Shown in pieces: positions 38,521 through 46,931 of a stretch of DNA of 64,000 bases. The first letter of the stretch is position 1. Every line of letters starts with the position of its first letter. Source of the stretch: Mesorhizobium_K marinum (GTDB taxonomy: Bacteria; Pseudomonadota; Alphaproteobacteria; Rhizobiales; Rhizobiaceae). Location of the stretch: NCBI RefSeq assembly GCF_040813715.1, contig NZ_JBFOCH010000027.1, one strand, 5' to 3'. The notes beneath the pieces were generated by a model that had not been told where the DNA came from, did no database searches, and saw only the letters and a program-made list of their open reading frames with translations. The position numbers and the translations under genes were made by a program.

Positions 38521-38551
38521 TTGACTTTTGTCAGCGGTCGTGACTATTGTC
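38521..38551 (+). promoter_or_regulatory. sorC promoter with direct-repeat operator
   Basis: TTGACT (38521-38526), 18 bases, TATTGT (38545-38550), then ATG at 38556. The start of transcription would fall at or next to the ATG, with no ribosome-binding site, so a leaderless message is likely. gacttttgtc (38523) and gactattgtc (38542) repeat with a 19-base period and overlap the promoter, suggesting autoregulation. Confidence 0.5.
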
Positions 38552-38555
38552 GGAT

Positions 38556-39521
38556 ATGGCAATCCGACCGGCAGACCAGATCGTCCACAAGGCTGCGTGG
38601 CTCTACTACGCGCACGGCCTGAGACAGGACCAGGTCGCGCAGCAGCTTAACATTTCGCGCGCCTCGGTCGCCATGTATCTGCGCAAGGCGCGCGAAACCG
38701 GCATCGTCAACATCTCGACCTCGACGCAGCTCTTCACCGACGACGTGATGGCGCGCGAGATCGAGGACGCCTACGGCCTCGACGCCGTCTGGATCGCGCC
38801 GCATGGCGACCATGTCGATCCCGCCGCGGAAGTGCCGGTGCTGGCGTCGAGCGTCTTCCTGGAACTCGTGAAGAAGGGCGACCGCATCGGCGTCGCCTGG
38901 GGCCAGACCGTCTACGCCATCGCCGACGTGATGGCCTATGCCGACCTGCAGGACGTCACCGTCGTGCAGCTTTGCGGCAATCTCGGCGCGCCCTTCGCCT
39001 ACCGGCCCGACCAGTGCACGATGGAAATCGCTCGCCGGCTGAACGCCAAGGGCCTCAATTTCTACGCGCCGCTCGTTCTCTCGACCGAGGGACTGGCGAA
39101 ACAACTGCGCGACGAGCCCGTCATCCGCGAGCAGCTTGCCGGCATCTCCGACTGCGACCTCGCGCTCTATTCGATCGGCACGGTGGACGGCGAAAGCCAT
39201 GTCGTCAAATGCGGCGCGCTGACGGTCGAGGCTATGGACGCGCTGCGCCGCGATGGCGCCGCCGGGGTCGTCGCCGGCCAGATCATCGACAACAAGGGCG
39301 CGTTGCTCGACTGCAGCTACAACCGCCGCTGCATCTCGGCCGACCTTGCCTCGCTGCGCGCCATCCCCCGGAGGCTGGTGGTGGTCCAGGAGGAAAACAA
39401 GTTCGATCCGCTGCTGGCGGGTCTCGCCGGCGGGCTCGCCACCCATCTCGTCGTCAACCATGCGATGGCCCGGCGGCTGCTCGACCACGCCAGGAGCGGA
39501 GCCTGGCGCAAGGCGTCCTAG
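38556..39521 (+). CDS. SorC/DeoR-type sugar-binding transcriptional regulator
   Basis: 321 residues. An N-terminal helix-turn-helix (RQDQVAQQLNISRASVAMYL, residues about 23-42) is followed by a sugar-phosphate-isomerase-like effector domain (DRIGVAWGQTVYAIADVM; GAAGVVAGQIIDNKGALLD). Effectors of SorC proteins are usually phosphorylated sugars. It precedes the aldolase/dehydrogenase gene by 70 bases and probably controls the whole aldolase-transporter-mtnKA locus. Confidence 0.85.
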   Translation: MAIRPADQIVHKAAWLYYAHGLRQDQVAQQLNISRASVAMYLRKARETGIVNISTSTQLFTDDVMAREIEDAYGLDAVWIAPHGDHVDPAAEVPVLASSVFLELVKKGDRIGVAWGQTVYAIADVMAYADLQDVTVVQLCGNLGAPFAYRPDQCTMEIARRLNAKGLNFYAPLVLSTEGLAKQLRDEPVIREQLAGISDCDLALYSIGTVDGESHVVKCGALTVEAMDALRRDGAAGVVAGQIIDNKGALLDCSYNRRCISADLASLRAIPRRLVVVQEENKFDPLLAGLAGGLATHLVVNHAMARRLLDHARSGAWRKAS

Positions 39522-39591
39522 CGGGCCGCCCTGTCATCCGCCTGTCGCCCATTTCCTTTCAAACCCGATATCGAACAACCGGACAAAGACC

Positions 39592-41646
39592 ATGAAGAAC
39601 CTTTGGAACGACGCCGAAGCCGAGAAGCTGGTCGCGCACTATGCCGAAAAGGGCGTTGGCCGCGACCTCGCGCTGCGCGTCTACACCACCCGCCTGCTCG
39701 GCGGCGACCCGCGCCTCGTGCTGCACGGCGGCGGCAACACATCGGTCAAGACCAAGGCAACCGACCTCATCGGCGACGAGTGGGACGTACTCTGCGTCAA
39801 GGGAAGCGGCTGGGACATGGGCGTCATCGAGCCGCAGGGCCTGCCCGCCGTAAAACTCGGCGCGCTGCTCAAGGCGCGCAAGCTCGAAAAACTGTCGGAC
39901 GAGGACATGGTGGCGCTGCAGCGCGTCAACCTGCTCGACCCGTCCTCGCCCAATCCGTCGGTCGAGACGCTGCTGCATGCCTTCCTGCCGCACAAGTTTG
40001 TCGACCACACGCATTCGACGGCCGTGCTCGGCCTCGTCGACCAGGACGACAGCGAGGAGATCTGCCGCAAGGTCTATGGCGACACCTTCGGCTTCGTGCC
40101 CTACATCATGCCGGGCTTCGACCTCGCCAAGGCGGCGGCGGAAGTCTTCGAGCGCGACACGTCGGTGATCGGCCTGATCCTCGACAAGCACGGCATCTTC
40201 ACCTTCGGCGATGACGCCAGGCAGGCCTACACGCGGATGATCGACGCCGTCACCAAGGCCGAGGAGTTCATCGCCGCCGGCAGGCAGCCCCGGCCCGCCG
40301 CGATCGCGCTGCCGGCGAAGGTCGCCGCTGCCGCCGAGATCGCCTCGACCATCCGCGGCGCGGTCGCCGTCGACAAGGGTGAGGGCCGCTTCGACCGCAT
40401 GATCTCGGACTTCCGCGTCTCCGAAACGATCCTCGACTTCCTGGCCTCCTCGAAGCTCGGCGAACTGGCCGGACGCGGCGTCTCGACGCCCGATCTCTCG
40501 ATCCGCATCAAGACCGGCCCGATGGCGCTGCCCGCGCCGGAAGCGGGCAAGCTCGGCGACTACCGCAACGTCGTGAAGGAGCATGTCGCTGCGTTCGCGA
40601 AAGACTACCGCGCCTATTTCGAGACCAACGATGCGCTCGACGATGTCAAGCGCACCATGCTCGACCAGATGCCGCGCCTCAGCCTCGTGCCGGGCGTCGG
40701 CATGTTCGGCCATGGCCGCACGCTGAAGGACGCGAAGATCGCTTCCGACGTCGGCGAGATGTGGATCGAGGCGGTCAAGGGCGCGGAAGCCATCGGCGAC
40801 TTCAGGCCGCTTTCCAAGGCCGATCTCTTCCCGCTCGAATACTGGTCGCTGGAGCAGGCCAAGCTCGCCTCCAGCAAGCCGAAGCCGCTCACCGGCCAGG
40901 TCATGCTGGTGACCGGCGGCGCCGGCGCGATCGGCGCGGCCACCGCAAAACTGTTCGCCGACTACGGCGCGCATGTGGTGGTGGTCGACCTCGACGCCGA
41001 CAAGGCGGCCGAGGCCGCGAAGAAGGCCGGCAACGCCTCGATCGGTGTCGGCGCCGACATCACCGATCCCGCGCAGGTGCGCACCGCCTTCGACAGGGCG
41101 GTCGCCGTCTATGGCGGCGTCGACATCCTCGTCTCCAATGCCGGCGCCGCCTGGGAAGGCAGGATCGGCGAGATCGACGACGCGCTGCTGCGCAAGAGCT
41201 TCGAGCTCAACTTCTTCGCCCACCAGACGGCCGCGCAGAACGCCGTGCGCGTCATGCTGGAGCAGGGCACCGGCGGCGCGCTTCTGTTCAACACCTCCAA
41301 GCAGGCGGTAAACCCCGGCCCGAAGTTCGGCGCCTACGGCCTGCCCAAGGCGGCGACGCTCTTCCTGTCGCGCCAGTACGCGCTCGACTACGGCGCCGAC
41401 GGCATCCGCTCCAACGCGGTCAACGCCGACCGCATCCGCTCGGGCCTTCTGACCGACGCCATGATCGCCAGCCGCTCGGGCGCGCGCGGCCTCAGCGAGA
41501 AGGATTACATGTCGGGCAACCTGCTCGGCCAGGAGGTGACGGCGCATGACGTCGCGCAGGCCTTCCTGCATCATGCGCTCGCCGACCGAACCACCGCCGA
41601 CGTCACCACCGTCGACGGCGGCAACATCGCGGCGGCGCTGCGCTAG
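39592..41646 (+). CDS. Class II aldolase/short-chain dehydrogenase fusion (rhamnulose-1-phosphate aldolase/alcohol dehydrogenase-like)
   Basis: 684 residues. The N-terminal class II aldolase domain has LHGGGNTSVK, VKGSGWDMG and FVDHTHSTAVLGL with the zinc His pair. The C-terminal SDR starts near residue 430 (MLVTGGAGAIGAATAKLFADYG) with the catalytic YGLPK. The architecture matches the rhamnose-pathway enzyme that cleaves rhamnulose-1-P and oxidises lactaldehyde. Here the neighbours are mtnK and mtnA, so 5-methylthioribulose-1-P is the likelier substrate: DHAP plus methylthioacetaldehyde, with the SDR handling the aldehyde (inference). Its 3' end is duplicated at a join. Confidence 0.8.
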   Translation: MKNLWNDAEAEKLVAHYAEKGVGRDLALRVYTTRLLGGDPRLVLHGGGNTSVKTKATDLIGDEWDVLCVKGSGWDMGVIEPQGLPAVKLGALLKARKLEKLSDEDMVALQRVNLLDPSSPNPSVETLLHAFLPHKFVDHTHSTAVLGLVDQDDSEEICRKVYGDTFGFVPYIMPGFDLAKAAAEVFERDTSVIGLILDKHGIFTFGDDARQAYTRMIDAVTKAEEFIAAGRQPRPAAIALPAKVAAAAEIASTIRGAVAVDKGEGRFDRMISDFRVSETILDFLASSKLGELAGRGVSTPDLSIRIKTGPMALPAPEAGKLGDYRNVVKEHVAAFAKDYRAYFETNDALDDVKRTMLDQMPRLSLVPGVGMFGHGRTLKDAKIASDVGEMWIEAVKGAEAIGDFRPLSKADLFPLEYWSLEQAKLASSKPKPLTGQVMLVTGGAGAIGAATAKLFADYGAHVVVVDLDADKAAEAAKKAGNASIGVGADITDPAQVRTAFDRAVAVYGGVDILVSNAGAAWEGRIGEIDDALLRKSFELNFFAHQTAAQNAVRVMLEQGTGGALLFNTSKQAVNPGPKFGAYGLPKAATLFLSRQYALDYGADGIRSNAVNADRIRSGLLTDAMIASRSGARGLSEKDYMSGNLLGQEVTAHDVAQAFLHHALADRTTADVTTVDGGNIAAALR

Positions 41647-41845
41647 GGCAGCCTTTCAAGGAGCGCTGGTNGAGAAGGATTACATGTCGGGCAACCTGCT
41701 CGGCCAGGAGGTGACGGCGCATGACGTCGCGCAGGCCTTCCTGCATCATGCGCTCGCCGACCGAACCACCGCCGACGTCACCACCGTCGACGGCGGCAAC
41801 ATCGCGGCGGCGCTGCGCTAGGGCAGCCTATCAAGGAGCGCTGGT
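41497..41845. other. Assembly join (N at 41671) with 174-bp duplicated flank
   Basis: Bases 41497-41670 match 41672-41845 with one difference (cctttcaag against cctatcaag). The second copy repeats the end of the aldolase/dehydrogenase gene. Confidence 0.9.
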
Positions 41846-42321
41846 CGAAGACCGGCGTTCCTTGTCCTATTTGATGCGTGATGCTTGATGCTGGTTGGAG
41901 ATGCACGCGCATGCGAACGACCCTGGCCATTGACGATGACGTTCTCATGGCTGCGAAAGCCATTGCCGACCAGCAAGACCGTAGCTTGGGCGATGTCATC
42001 TCCGATCTCGCGCGCAAATCCCTGCGTAAGCCGCAGCCGCCCGCCGAGCGCAATGGCGTCCCCCTGCTTGGCGTNTTCAAGGAGCGCTGGTTGAAAACCG
42101 GCGTTCCTTGTCCAATTTTGATGCGTGATGCTTGATGCTGGTTGGAGATGCACGCGCATGCGAACGACCCTGGCCATTGACGATGACGTTCTCATGGCTG
42201 CGAAAGCCATTGCCGACCAGCAAGACCGTAGCTTGGGCGATGTCATCTCCGATCTCGCGCGCAAATCCCTGCGTAAGCCGCAGCCGCCCGCCGAGCGCAA
42301 TGGCGTCCCCCTGCTTGGCGT
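41831..42321. other. Assembly join (N at 42075) with ~245-bp duplicated flank
   Basis: Bases 41831-42074 match 42077-42321 with several differences and a one-base indel (ctatttgatg against caattttgatg). The left copy of vapB (41911-42074) is cut off by the N. Confidence 0.88.
41911..42074 (+). pseudogene. Truncated duplicate of vapB (assembly artefact)
   Basis: This has the same coding sequence as the complete antitoxin at 42158, cut after PLLGV by the N at 42075. It is not a genuine second gene. Within the coding part the copies read the same. Confidence 0.7.
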
Positions 42322-42385
42322 TCGACCCGGCGCACCACCGGTGACGCTGAAGACGGTAAACACGCTCCGCCACGAACTTCCGTGA
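42158..42385 (+). CDS. vapB: VapB-type antitoxin (ribbon-helix-helix)
   Basis: 75 residues. It opens MRTTLAIDDDVLMAAKAIAD and continues SLGDVISDLARKSL, a ribbon-helix-helix antitoxin that would bind DNA and neutralise the PIN toxin next door. The flexible tail PPAERNGVPLLGVRPGAPPV is typical of the toxin-binding end. It stops at TGA 42383-42385, directly before the toxin in the same reading frame. Confidence 0.8.
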   Translation: MRTTLAIDDDVLMAAKAIADQQDRSLGDVISDLARKSLRKPQPPAERNGVPLLGVRPGAPPVTLKTVNTLRHELP

Positions 42386-42388
42386 TAT

Positions 42389-42814
42389 CTGCTCGACGTT
42401 AATGTACTCGTCGCCTTGATCGATCCCGGCCACGTTGCGCACGACGCGGCTCATGGCTGGTTCGCAACCTCGGGTAACCAAGACTGGGCAACCTGCCCGA
42501 TGACCGAGAATGGGGTGATCCGGATTGTCGGAAGTCCGAAATATCCGAACACGCCGGGATCGCCTGCCGCTGTTGCGGCGATAATGACCAAGCTGTGCAG
42601 CCTTTCCGGCCATCGTTTCTGGCCAGATGACCTCAGCCTGATTGCGTCCGACCTTGTTGACCCGGGCCGCATCCTCACTTCGACGCAGGTTATCGACACC
42701 TACCTGCTGGCGCTTGCCAAAACCAACCGCGGCAAGCTGGCGACGTTCGACCGCCGGCTTTCCGTCGCCGCCGTCAAAGGCGGCAAGGCGGCGCTGCACA
42801 TCATCGAAGGATAA
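42389..42814 (+). CDS. vapC: VapC-type toxin (PIN domain ribonuclease), start codon unclear
   Basis: About 141 residues. All four acidic positions of PIN nucleases are present: LLDVNVL, MTENG, TQVIDTYLL and FDRRL. The frame is the same as vapB and is closed by the antitoxin TGA. After it come only TAT, CTG and CTC before LDVN, so there is no ATG, GTG or TTG upstream of the first catalytic Asp. The CTG at 42389 is used here as a provisional start. A 2-base deletion from the usual GTGATATATCTG overlap, or a consensus error beside the 42075 join, is also possible. Confidence 0.7.
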   Translation: MLDVNVLVALIDPGHVAHDAAHGWFATSGNQDWATCPMTENGVIRIVGSPKYPNTPGSPAAVAAIMTKLCSLSGHRFWPDDLSLIASDLVDPGRILTSTQVIDTYLLALAKTNRGKLATFDRRLSVAAVKGGKAALHIIEG

Positions 42815-42824
42815 TGCTCGAGTC

Positions 42825-42854
42825 AAAAAAGGGCGGGCCCTCGAGCCCGCCCTT
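42825..42854 (-). terminator. Intrinsic terminator of the ribose-type ABC operon
   Basis: A perfect 10-bp stem aagggcgggc/gcccgccctt (42829-42838 with 42845-42854) is followed on the minus strand by a run of six T (complement of 42825-42830). It lies 27 bases after the binding-protein stop. Confidence 0.85.
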
Positions 42855-42880
42855 CCTGCTTCAGCCCTGCGGCCGAAAGG

Positions 42881-43936
42881 TCACTTCGCGTTCGGGTTCG
42901 GCATCCAGGCCGGCATGGCGACATCGGCATGCGCGAACTGCGGCATCTTCGCCGACAGCTCTTCCATGTTCTTGATGTCGTTGTCGTTGAGGTCCTTCTG
43001 CGTAATCAGCGTCGGCGGCACGATCACGCTCTTGCCCGGATCCTCGCCGGCGAGCAGTTGCGCCAGCGCGCGCACCGAAACCTGGCCGACGACGGCCGGG
43101 TTGGTCGCCGCGGTCGCCGCCCAGGCGCTGCCGGGCTCGCGCATCGCCGCGATGTCGGAGGTCGAGACGTCGGCCGAGTAGATCTTGATGTCCGACGACA
43201 GGCCGGCCTCGTCGACCGCGATCTTCACGCCCTTGGCGAACTCGTCATAGGGCGCGAACATGACCTGGATGTCCGGGTTCGCCGTCAGCACCGAGCGCGC
43301 CTGGTTGGCGACCGAGTTGGCGATCGGGTTGTCGAGCGTGCCGAACATGGCCTTTTCCTCGATGCCCGGATACTTGGCCTTGAACTCCTTCCAGGTCTCG
43401 TCGCGGCGGTCGAGCGGCGCGATGCCGGCGACGTAGACATAGCCGGCCTTCCAGGCTTCGCCGTTGTCCTTGACCGCCTGCTCGAGCGCCAGGCGGGCGA
43501 GGTCGCGGTCGGACTGCTCGATCTGCGGGATCTTCTCGTTCTCGACGTTGACGTCGAAGGCCACGACCTTGATGCCGGCGTCGACCGCGCGCTGCGCGGC
43601 TTCCTTCATCGATTCCGTCAGGCCGTGCTGGATGATGATACCCTGCACGCCGAGCGCGATCGCCTGGTCGACCATGTCGGCCTGCAGCGCGGCGTCCTGC
43701 CGGCTGTCGAAGACCCGCAGGTCGACGCCGAGCGCCTTGGCCTGCGCTTCCACTCCGCTGAGATAGGCCTGGAAGAAGTCGCCGGTCGAGAGATAGCGCA
43801 CCAGCGCGATCTTGACGTCGGCGGGCTTGTCGAACGGCGCCGGACGGTCCTGCGCCAGGGCCGGCGCCGAGATGAGGCAGCTGGCGGCGGCGAGGCCGAT
43901 CGCAAGTCTGCCGAAGGTTCTACGCGTAAAGTTCAT
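42881..43936 (-). CDS. Ribose-type sugar ABC transporter substrate-binding protein
   Basis: 351 residues, Peripla_BP_4 family. The leader MNFTRRTFGRLAIGLAAASC has a twin arginine and ends at ALAQD. Binding-protein features are KIALVRYLSTGDFFQAYLSG, LGVQGIIIQHG and VVAFDVNVEN. The ATG is preceded by GGAGGAA. It sits at the end of the ABC operon and, with mtnK next door, is predicted to bind methylthioribose rather than ribose (inference). Confidence 0.85.
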   Translation of the reverse strand: MNFTRRTFGRLAIGLAAASCLISAPALAQDRPAPFDKPADVKIALVRYLSTGDFFQAYLSGVEAQAKALGVDLRVFDSRQDAALQADMVDQAIALGVQGIIIQHGLTESMKEAAQRAVDAGIKVVAFDVNVENEKIPQIEQSDRDLARLALEQAVKDNGEAWKAGYVYVAGIAPLDRRDETWKEFKAKYPGIEEKAMFGTLDNPIANSVANQARSVLTANPDIQVMFAPYDEFAKGVKIAVDEAGLSSDIKIYSADVSTSDIAAMREPGSAWAATAATNPAVVGQVSVRALAQLLAGEDPGKSVIVPPTLITQKDLNDNDIKNMEELSAKMPQFAHADVAMPAWMPNPNAK

Positions 43937-43970
43937 TCCTTCCTCCACTTTGTGTCTGGTCGGTTGATGT

Positions 43971-45084
43971 TTAGGTTCTGCCCCGGTTCGAAAGGGCAAA
44001 TGTGAAGACGAGGGCCACGACCAGGACCGCCCCCTTCACGAAGTCCTGCGTGTAGTAAGGCGCATTCATCATCGTCAGCCCCTGCAAGAGGACGCCGACG
44101 AACAGCGCGCCGATGGCGGTGCCGAAGGCATTGGGCTTGGCCGCACCCAGGACCGCGAAGCCGATGAGCGCCGCGGCGACTGAATCCAGCAGCAGATTGT
44201 TACCCGAGGCGATGTCGCCGCGTCCAAGCCTGGCGGCGAGAAGAATGCCGCCGATCGAGGCGAAAACTCCCGAAATCACATAGGCCCAGATCTTGTATGC
44301 CTTGACAGGCGCGCCGGCGAGTTCGGCGGCCTTCGGATTGCTGCCCACGGCGTACATCATGCGCCCGAAGCGGGTGTATTCGAGGAAGAACCAGATCAGC
44401 ACCGCCAGCACCAGCAGCACCACCACCGACACCGGGATCAGGTTCGGGATGAAGAAGTCGAAGCGGTGGCGGCCGAGCGCCAGGAAGGCGGCGCTGAACG
44501 TGCCCTCGGCGGTCGAGCCGTCGGGCATGGTCATGCCGGTGGCGATGGAGCGCCCTTCTGTCGGGATGCGCTGCAGGCCGACCAGCAGGAACATCATGCC
44601 GAGTGTCGCCAGCAGGTCCGGCACGCGCATATAGACGATGAGGAACCCGTTGATCAGCCCGACCACCACGCCGATGACCAGGCAGATCGCGACCGCCACC
44701 AGTGCGTTCTGCTCCAGCACCACCATCGCGTAGGCNGGGCACGCGCATGTAGACGATCAGGAACCCGTTGATCAGCCCGACCACCACGCCGATGACCAGG
44801 CAGATCGCGACCGCCACCAGTGCGTTCTGCTCCAGCACCACCATCGCGTAGGCCGCCGCCATCATCGCCGTGGTCGCCACCGAGCCGATCGACAGGTCGA
44901 AGCCGCCGACCACCAGCGTCGCGGTGACGCCGAGCGCCAGCACGCCGGTGATCGCCACCGACTGGAAGATGAACACCGCCGCCTGCGGCGAGCCGAAGCC
45001 GTCCGTCGATAGCGTGAAGAACACGATCAGCCCCAGAAGCAGGGCGATGAAGCCGTATTTGATGGCGAAGTCGCGAAGAGTCAT
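43971..45084 (-). CDS. Ribose-type sugar ABC transporter permease, broken by an assembly join
   Basis: RbsC family. FIFQSVAITGVLALGVTATL and VVGGFDLSIGSVATTAMM are the family hallmarks; AVGSNPKAAELAGAPVKAYK is the coupling loop. A 118-base duplicate around the N at 44736 breaks the frame. Without it the gene is 332 codons. The two copies differ at two sites (atatag/atgtag and gatgag/gatcag). It lies between the binding protein and a large palindrome that separates it from the ATPase gene. Confidence 0.85.
44620..44853. other. Assembly join (N at 44736) with 116-bp duplicated flank
   Basis: Bases 44620-44735 match 44738-44853 with two differences. The 118-base offset breaks the permease frame. 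Confidence 0.9.
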
Positions 45085-45129
45085 GAATGTGCCTGAGGTA
45101 CTTGTTTGCGCACATCGCGCGTGTTGCCA

Positions 45130-45283
45130 CCCCCCTCTGGCCTGCCGGCCATCTCCCCCTCAAGGGGGGAGATTGGCGGCTTTGACCACATCGCCTTATC
45201 GGCGCCTTTGGAGATTGGCGAAGGTTTCGATGATGGCTGATCTCCCCCCTTGAGGGGGAGATGGCCGGCAGGCCAGAGGGGGG
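45130..45283. repeat. 44-bp perfect inverted repeat inside the ABC operon
   Basis: Arms 45130-45173 and 45240-45283 are exact reverse complements with a 66-base spacer, and each arm has an inner hairpin atctccccct/aggggggagat. It lies between the ATPase stop (45308) and the permease start (45084), on the operon message. Confidence 0.92.
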
Positions 45284-45307
45284 CGCGAAGGAATGAAGCG
45301 CCTGTCA

Positions 45308-46816
45308 TCATGCCGCCCCCTTGAGGTGCTGTCCGGCGATCTCGGCAAGCAGCCGGTCGATGTCGACGTCGGCGTTGCGGTGTTCGCCGACGATGGTGTG
45401 TTCCGACATCACGAGGATGCGGTCGGCCGTCTCCAGCGCCTCGTCGAGTTCGGTGACGAAGATCAGCGTGGCGCGGCCGGCCGCACTGGCGCGCAGTTTC
45501 GCCGCGATGTCGCGTCGTGCCGCGATGTCGACGCCCTGGAACGGCTCGTCGAGAATGAACAGGCCGGCCGGCTGCGACATCCAGCGCGCCACCATCACCT
45601 TCTGCTGGTTGCCGCCCGACAGCGTCGCCATGTCGTCCTTCTCGGACCGGCAGATGATACCGAGGTCGGCGATGGCGTCGCGCGCGACCGCGCGCTCGGC
45701 GCCGCGCCGCGCCACCCCGAAGCTCGAGATGCGGTCGAGGAAGGGCAGGCTCATGTTCTCGTAGAGATTGAAGTCCTTGACGATGCCGCTTTCGGCGCGG
45801 TCCTTCGCCACCAGGAAGACGCCGGCTGCGATGGCGTCGGCCGTCGATGCCGGCGCATAAGGCCTGCCGCGCAGGCTCATCGTGCCGCCGAGCGGCCGGC
45901 GTACGCCGAACAGCGTCTCGGCGAAGGCCGTCTTGCCGACGCCGACAAGGCCGGTGACGGCGACGATCTCGCCGTCGCCGAGCTTCATCGAGAAGGGCCG
46001 CGAGTGCGCCCCAATAGACAGGTTCTCCGCCGAAAAGACCGCGCCGTCGCCGTCGCGCGCGGCGATCTGGGCGCGATGCATCTTCTGGCCCAGCATGGCG
46101 TTGACCGCGCCTTCGTAGTCGAGCGGTTTTTCGTCGAACACGCCGGTGATGCGGCCGTCGCGCAGGCTGACGATGCGGTCGGCAAGCCGCCTTATGTCCG
46201 ACATGCGGTGCGAGATATAGAGGATCGCCACGCCGTGGTCGCGCAGCCGGTCGATCACCTCGAACAGCCGGTTCGCCTCCGCGCTCGACAGCGACGAGGT
46301 CGGCTCGTCGAGGATCAGCACCTTGGGTTCGTGCGCCATGGCGCGGGCGATCGCCACCATCTGCCGGTCGGCTAGCGACAGGTCGCCGATCTCGGCGTCG
46401 AGATTTACGTCGAGGCCCATGCGAGCCGCCACTTCCTGTGCCTGGCGGCGCACGCGGCGTGGATTGAACAGGAATTTCGCGCCGGCGCCGTTCAGCCGGT
46501 CCAGCGTCAGGTTGGTGGCGACATCGAGCGCCACCACCACGCCGTCGTTGATGTTCTGGTGCACGGTCACCACGCCGGCGCGGATCGCCTCGGCCGGGCT
46601 TGCCGGCGCAAAATCCTTGCCGTCGAGCGTGATCGCGCCGCCGTCGCTCCGGTAGACGCCGGAAACGACCCTCACGAGTGTGGACTTGCCGGCGCCGTTT
46701 GCGCCCATGAGCACGGTGACCTCGCCGGCGTGGAGCTCAAGGCTCACGCCGCCCAGCACCTGCGTCGGGCCAAAGGACTTCCTCAGGTCCGCTATGCGGA
46801 ACACGGGGTCTGCCAT
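45308..46816 (-). CDS. Ribose-type sugar ABC transporter ATP-binding protein (tandem ATPase)
   Basis: 502 residues with two ATPase halves. The first has Walker A GANGAGKST, signature LSLADRQMVAIARAMA and Walker B LILDEPTSSLS. The second has the degenerate Walker A GLVGVGKTA, signature LSGGNQQKVMVARWM and Walker B FILDEPFQGVD, as in RbsA/MglA. First gene of the minus-strand operon, divergent from mtnK across a strong operator palindrome. Confidence 0.88.
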   Translation of the reverse strand: MADPVFRIADLRKSFGPTQVLGGVSLELHAGEVTVLMGANGAGKSTLVRVVSGVYRSDGGAITLDGKDFAPASPAEAIRAGVVTVHQNINDGVVVALDVATNLTLDRLNGAGAKFLFNPRRVRRQAQEVAARMGLDVNLDAEIGDLSLADRQMVAIARAMAHEPKVLILDEPTSSLSSAEANRLFEVIDRLRDHGVAILYISHRMSDIRRLADRIVSLRDGRITGVFDEKPLDYEGAVNAMLGQKMHRAQIAARDGDGAVFSAENLSIGAHSRPFSMKLGDGEIVAVTGLVGVGKTAFAETLFGVRRPLGGTMSLRGRPYAPASTADAIAAGVFLVAKDRAESGIVKDFNLYENMSLPFLDRISSFGVARRGAERAVARDAIADLGIICRSEKDDMATLSGGNQQKVMVARWMSQPAGLFILDEPFQGVDIAARRDIAAKLRASAAGRATLIFVTELDEALETADRILVMSEHTIVGEHRNADVDIDRLLAEIAGQHLKGAA

Positions 46817-46851
46817 TCATCCTCCCATGGACCAACGCTATGGAGGAAGTC

Positions 46852-46880
46852 GGCAATTGTCAATACGATTGACAATTGCC
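46852..46880. promoter_or_regulatory. Operator palindrome between mtnK and the ABC transporter operon
   Basis: A perfect 13-bp inverted repeat, ggcaattgtcaat and attgacaattgcc, with a 3-base spacer, in the 115-base divergent gap. The half-site attgacaattgcc matches attgacttttgtc at the sorC promoter at 10 of 13 positions, so the SorC-type regulator is a good candidate to bind it. Confidence 0.75.
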
Positions 46881-46931
46881 AGAACACTCCCTTAGGTTCG
46901 CCGAAAAAGGGAGGCCAAAGGGAGGTCAACC

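Larger units (their letters stand above)
37915..38541. other. Assembly join (N at 38238): two versions of the iorB-sorC gap
   Basis: 37915-38237 and 38240-38541 share their first ~28 bases (end of iorB) and last ~24 bases (aaattgacttttgtcagcgg), but have different interiors with different repeat elements (323 against 302 bases). No gene is seen in this 600-base stretch. Confidence 0.8.

Noticed and set aside
39592..41646. Rhamnose catabolic operon
   Set aside because: The fusion matches rhamnulose aldolase/dehydrogenase, but no rhamnose isomerase, kinase or mutarotase is present, while mtnK and mtnA are.
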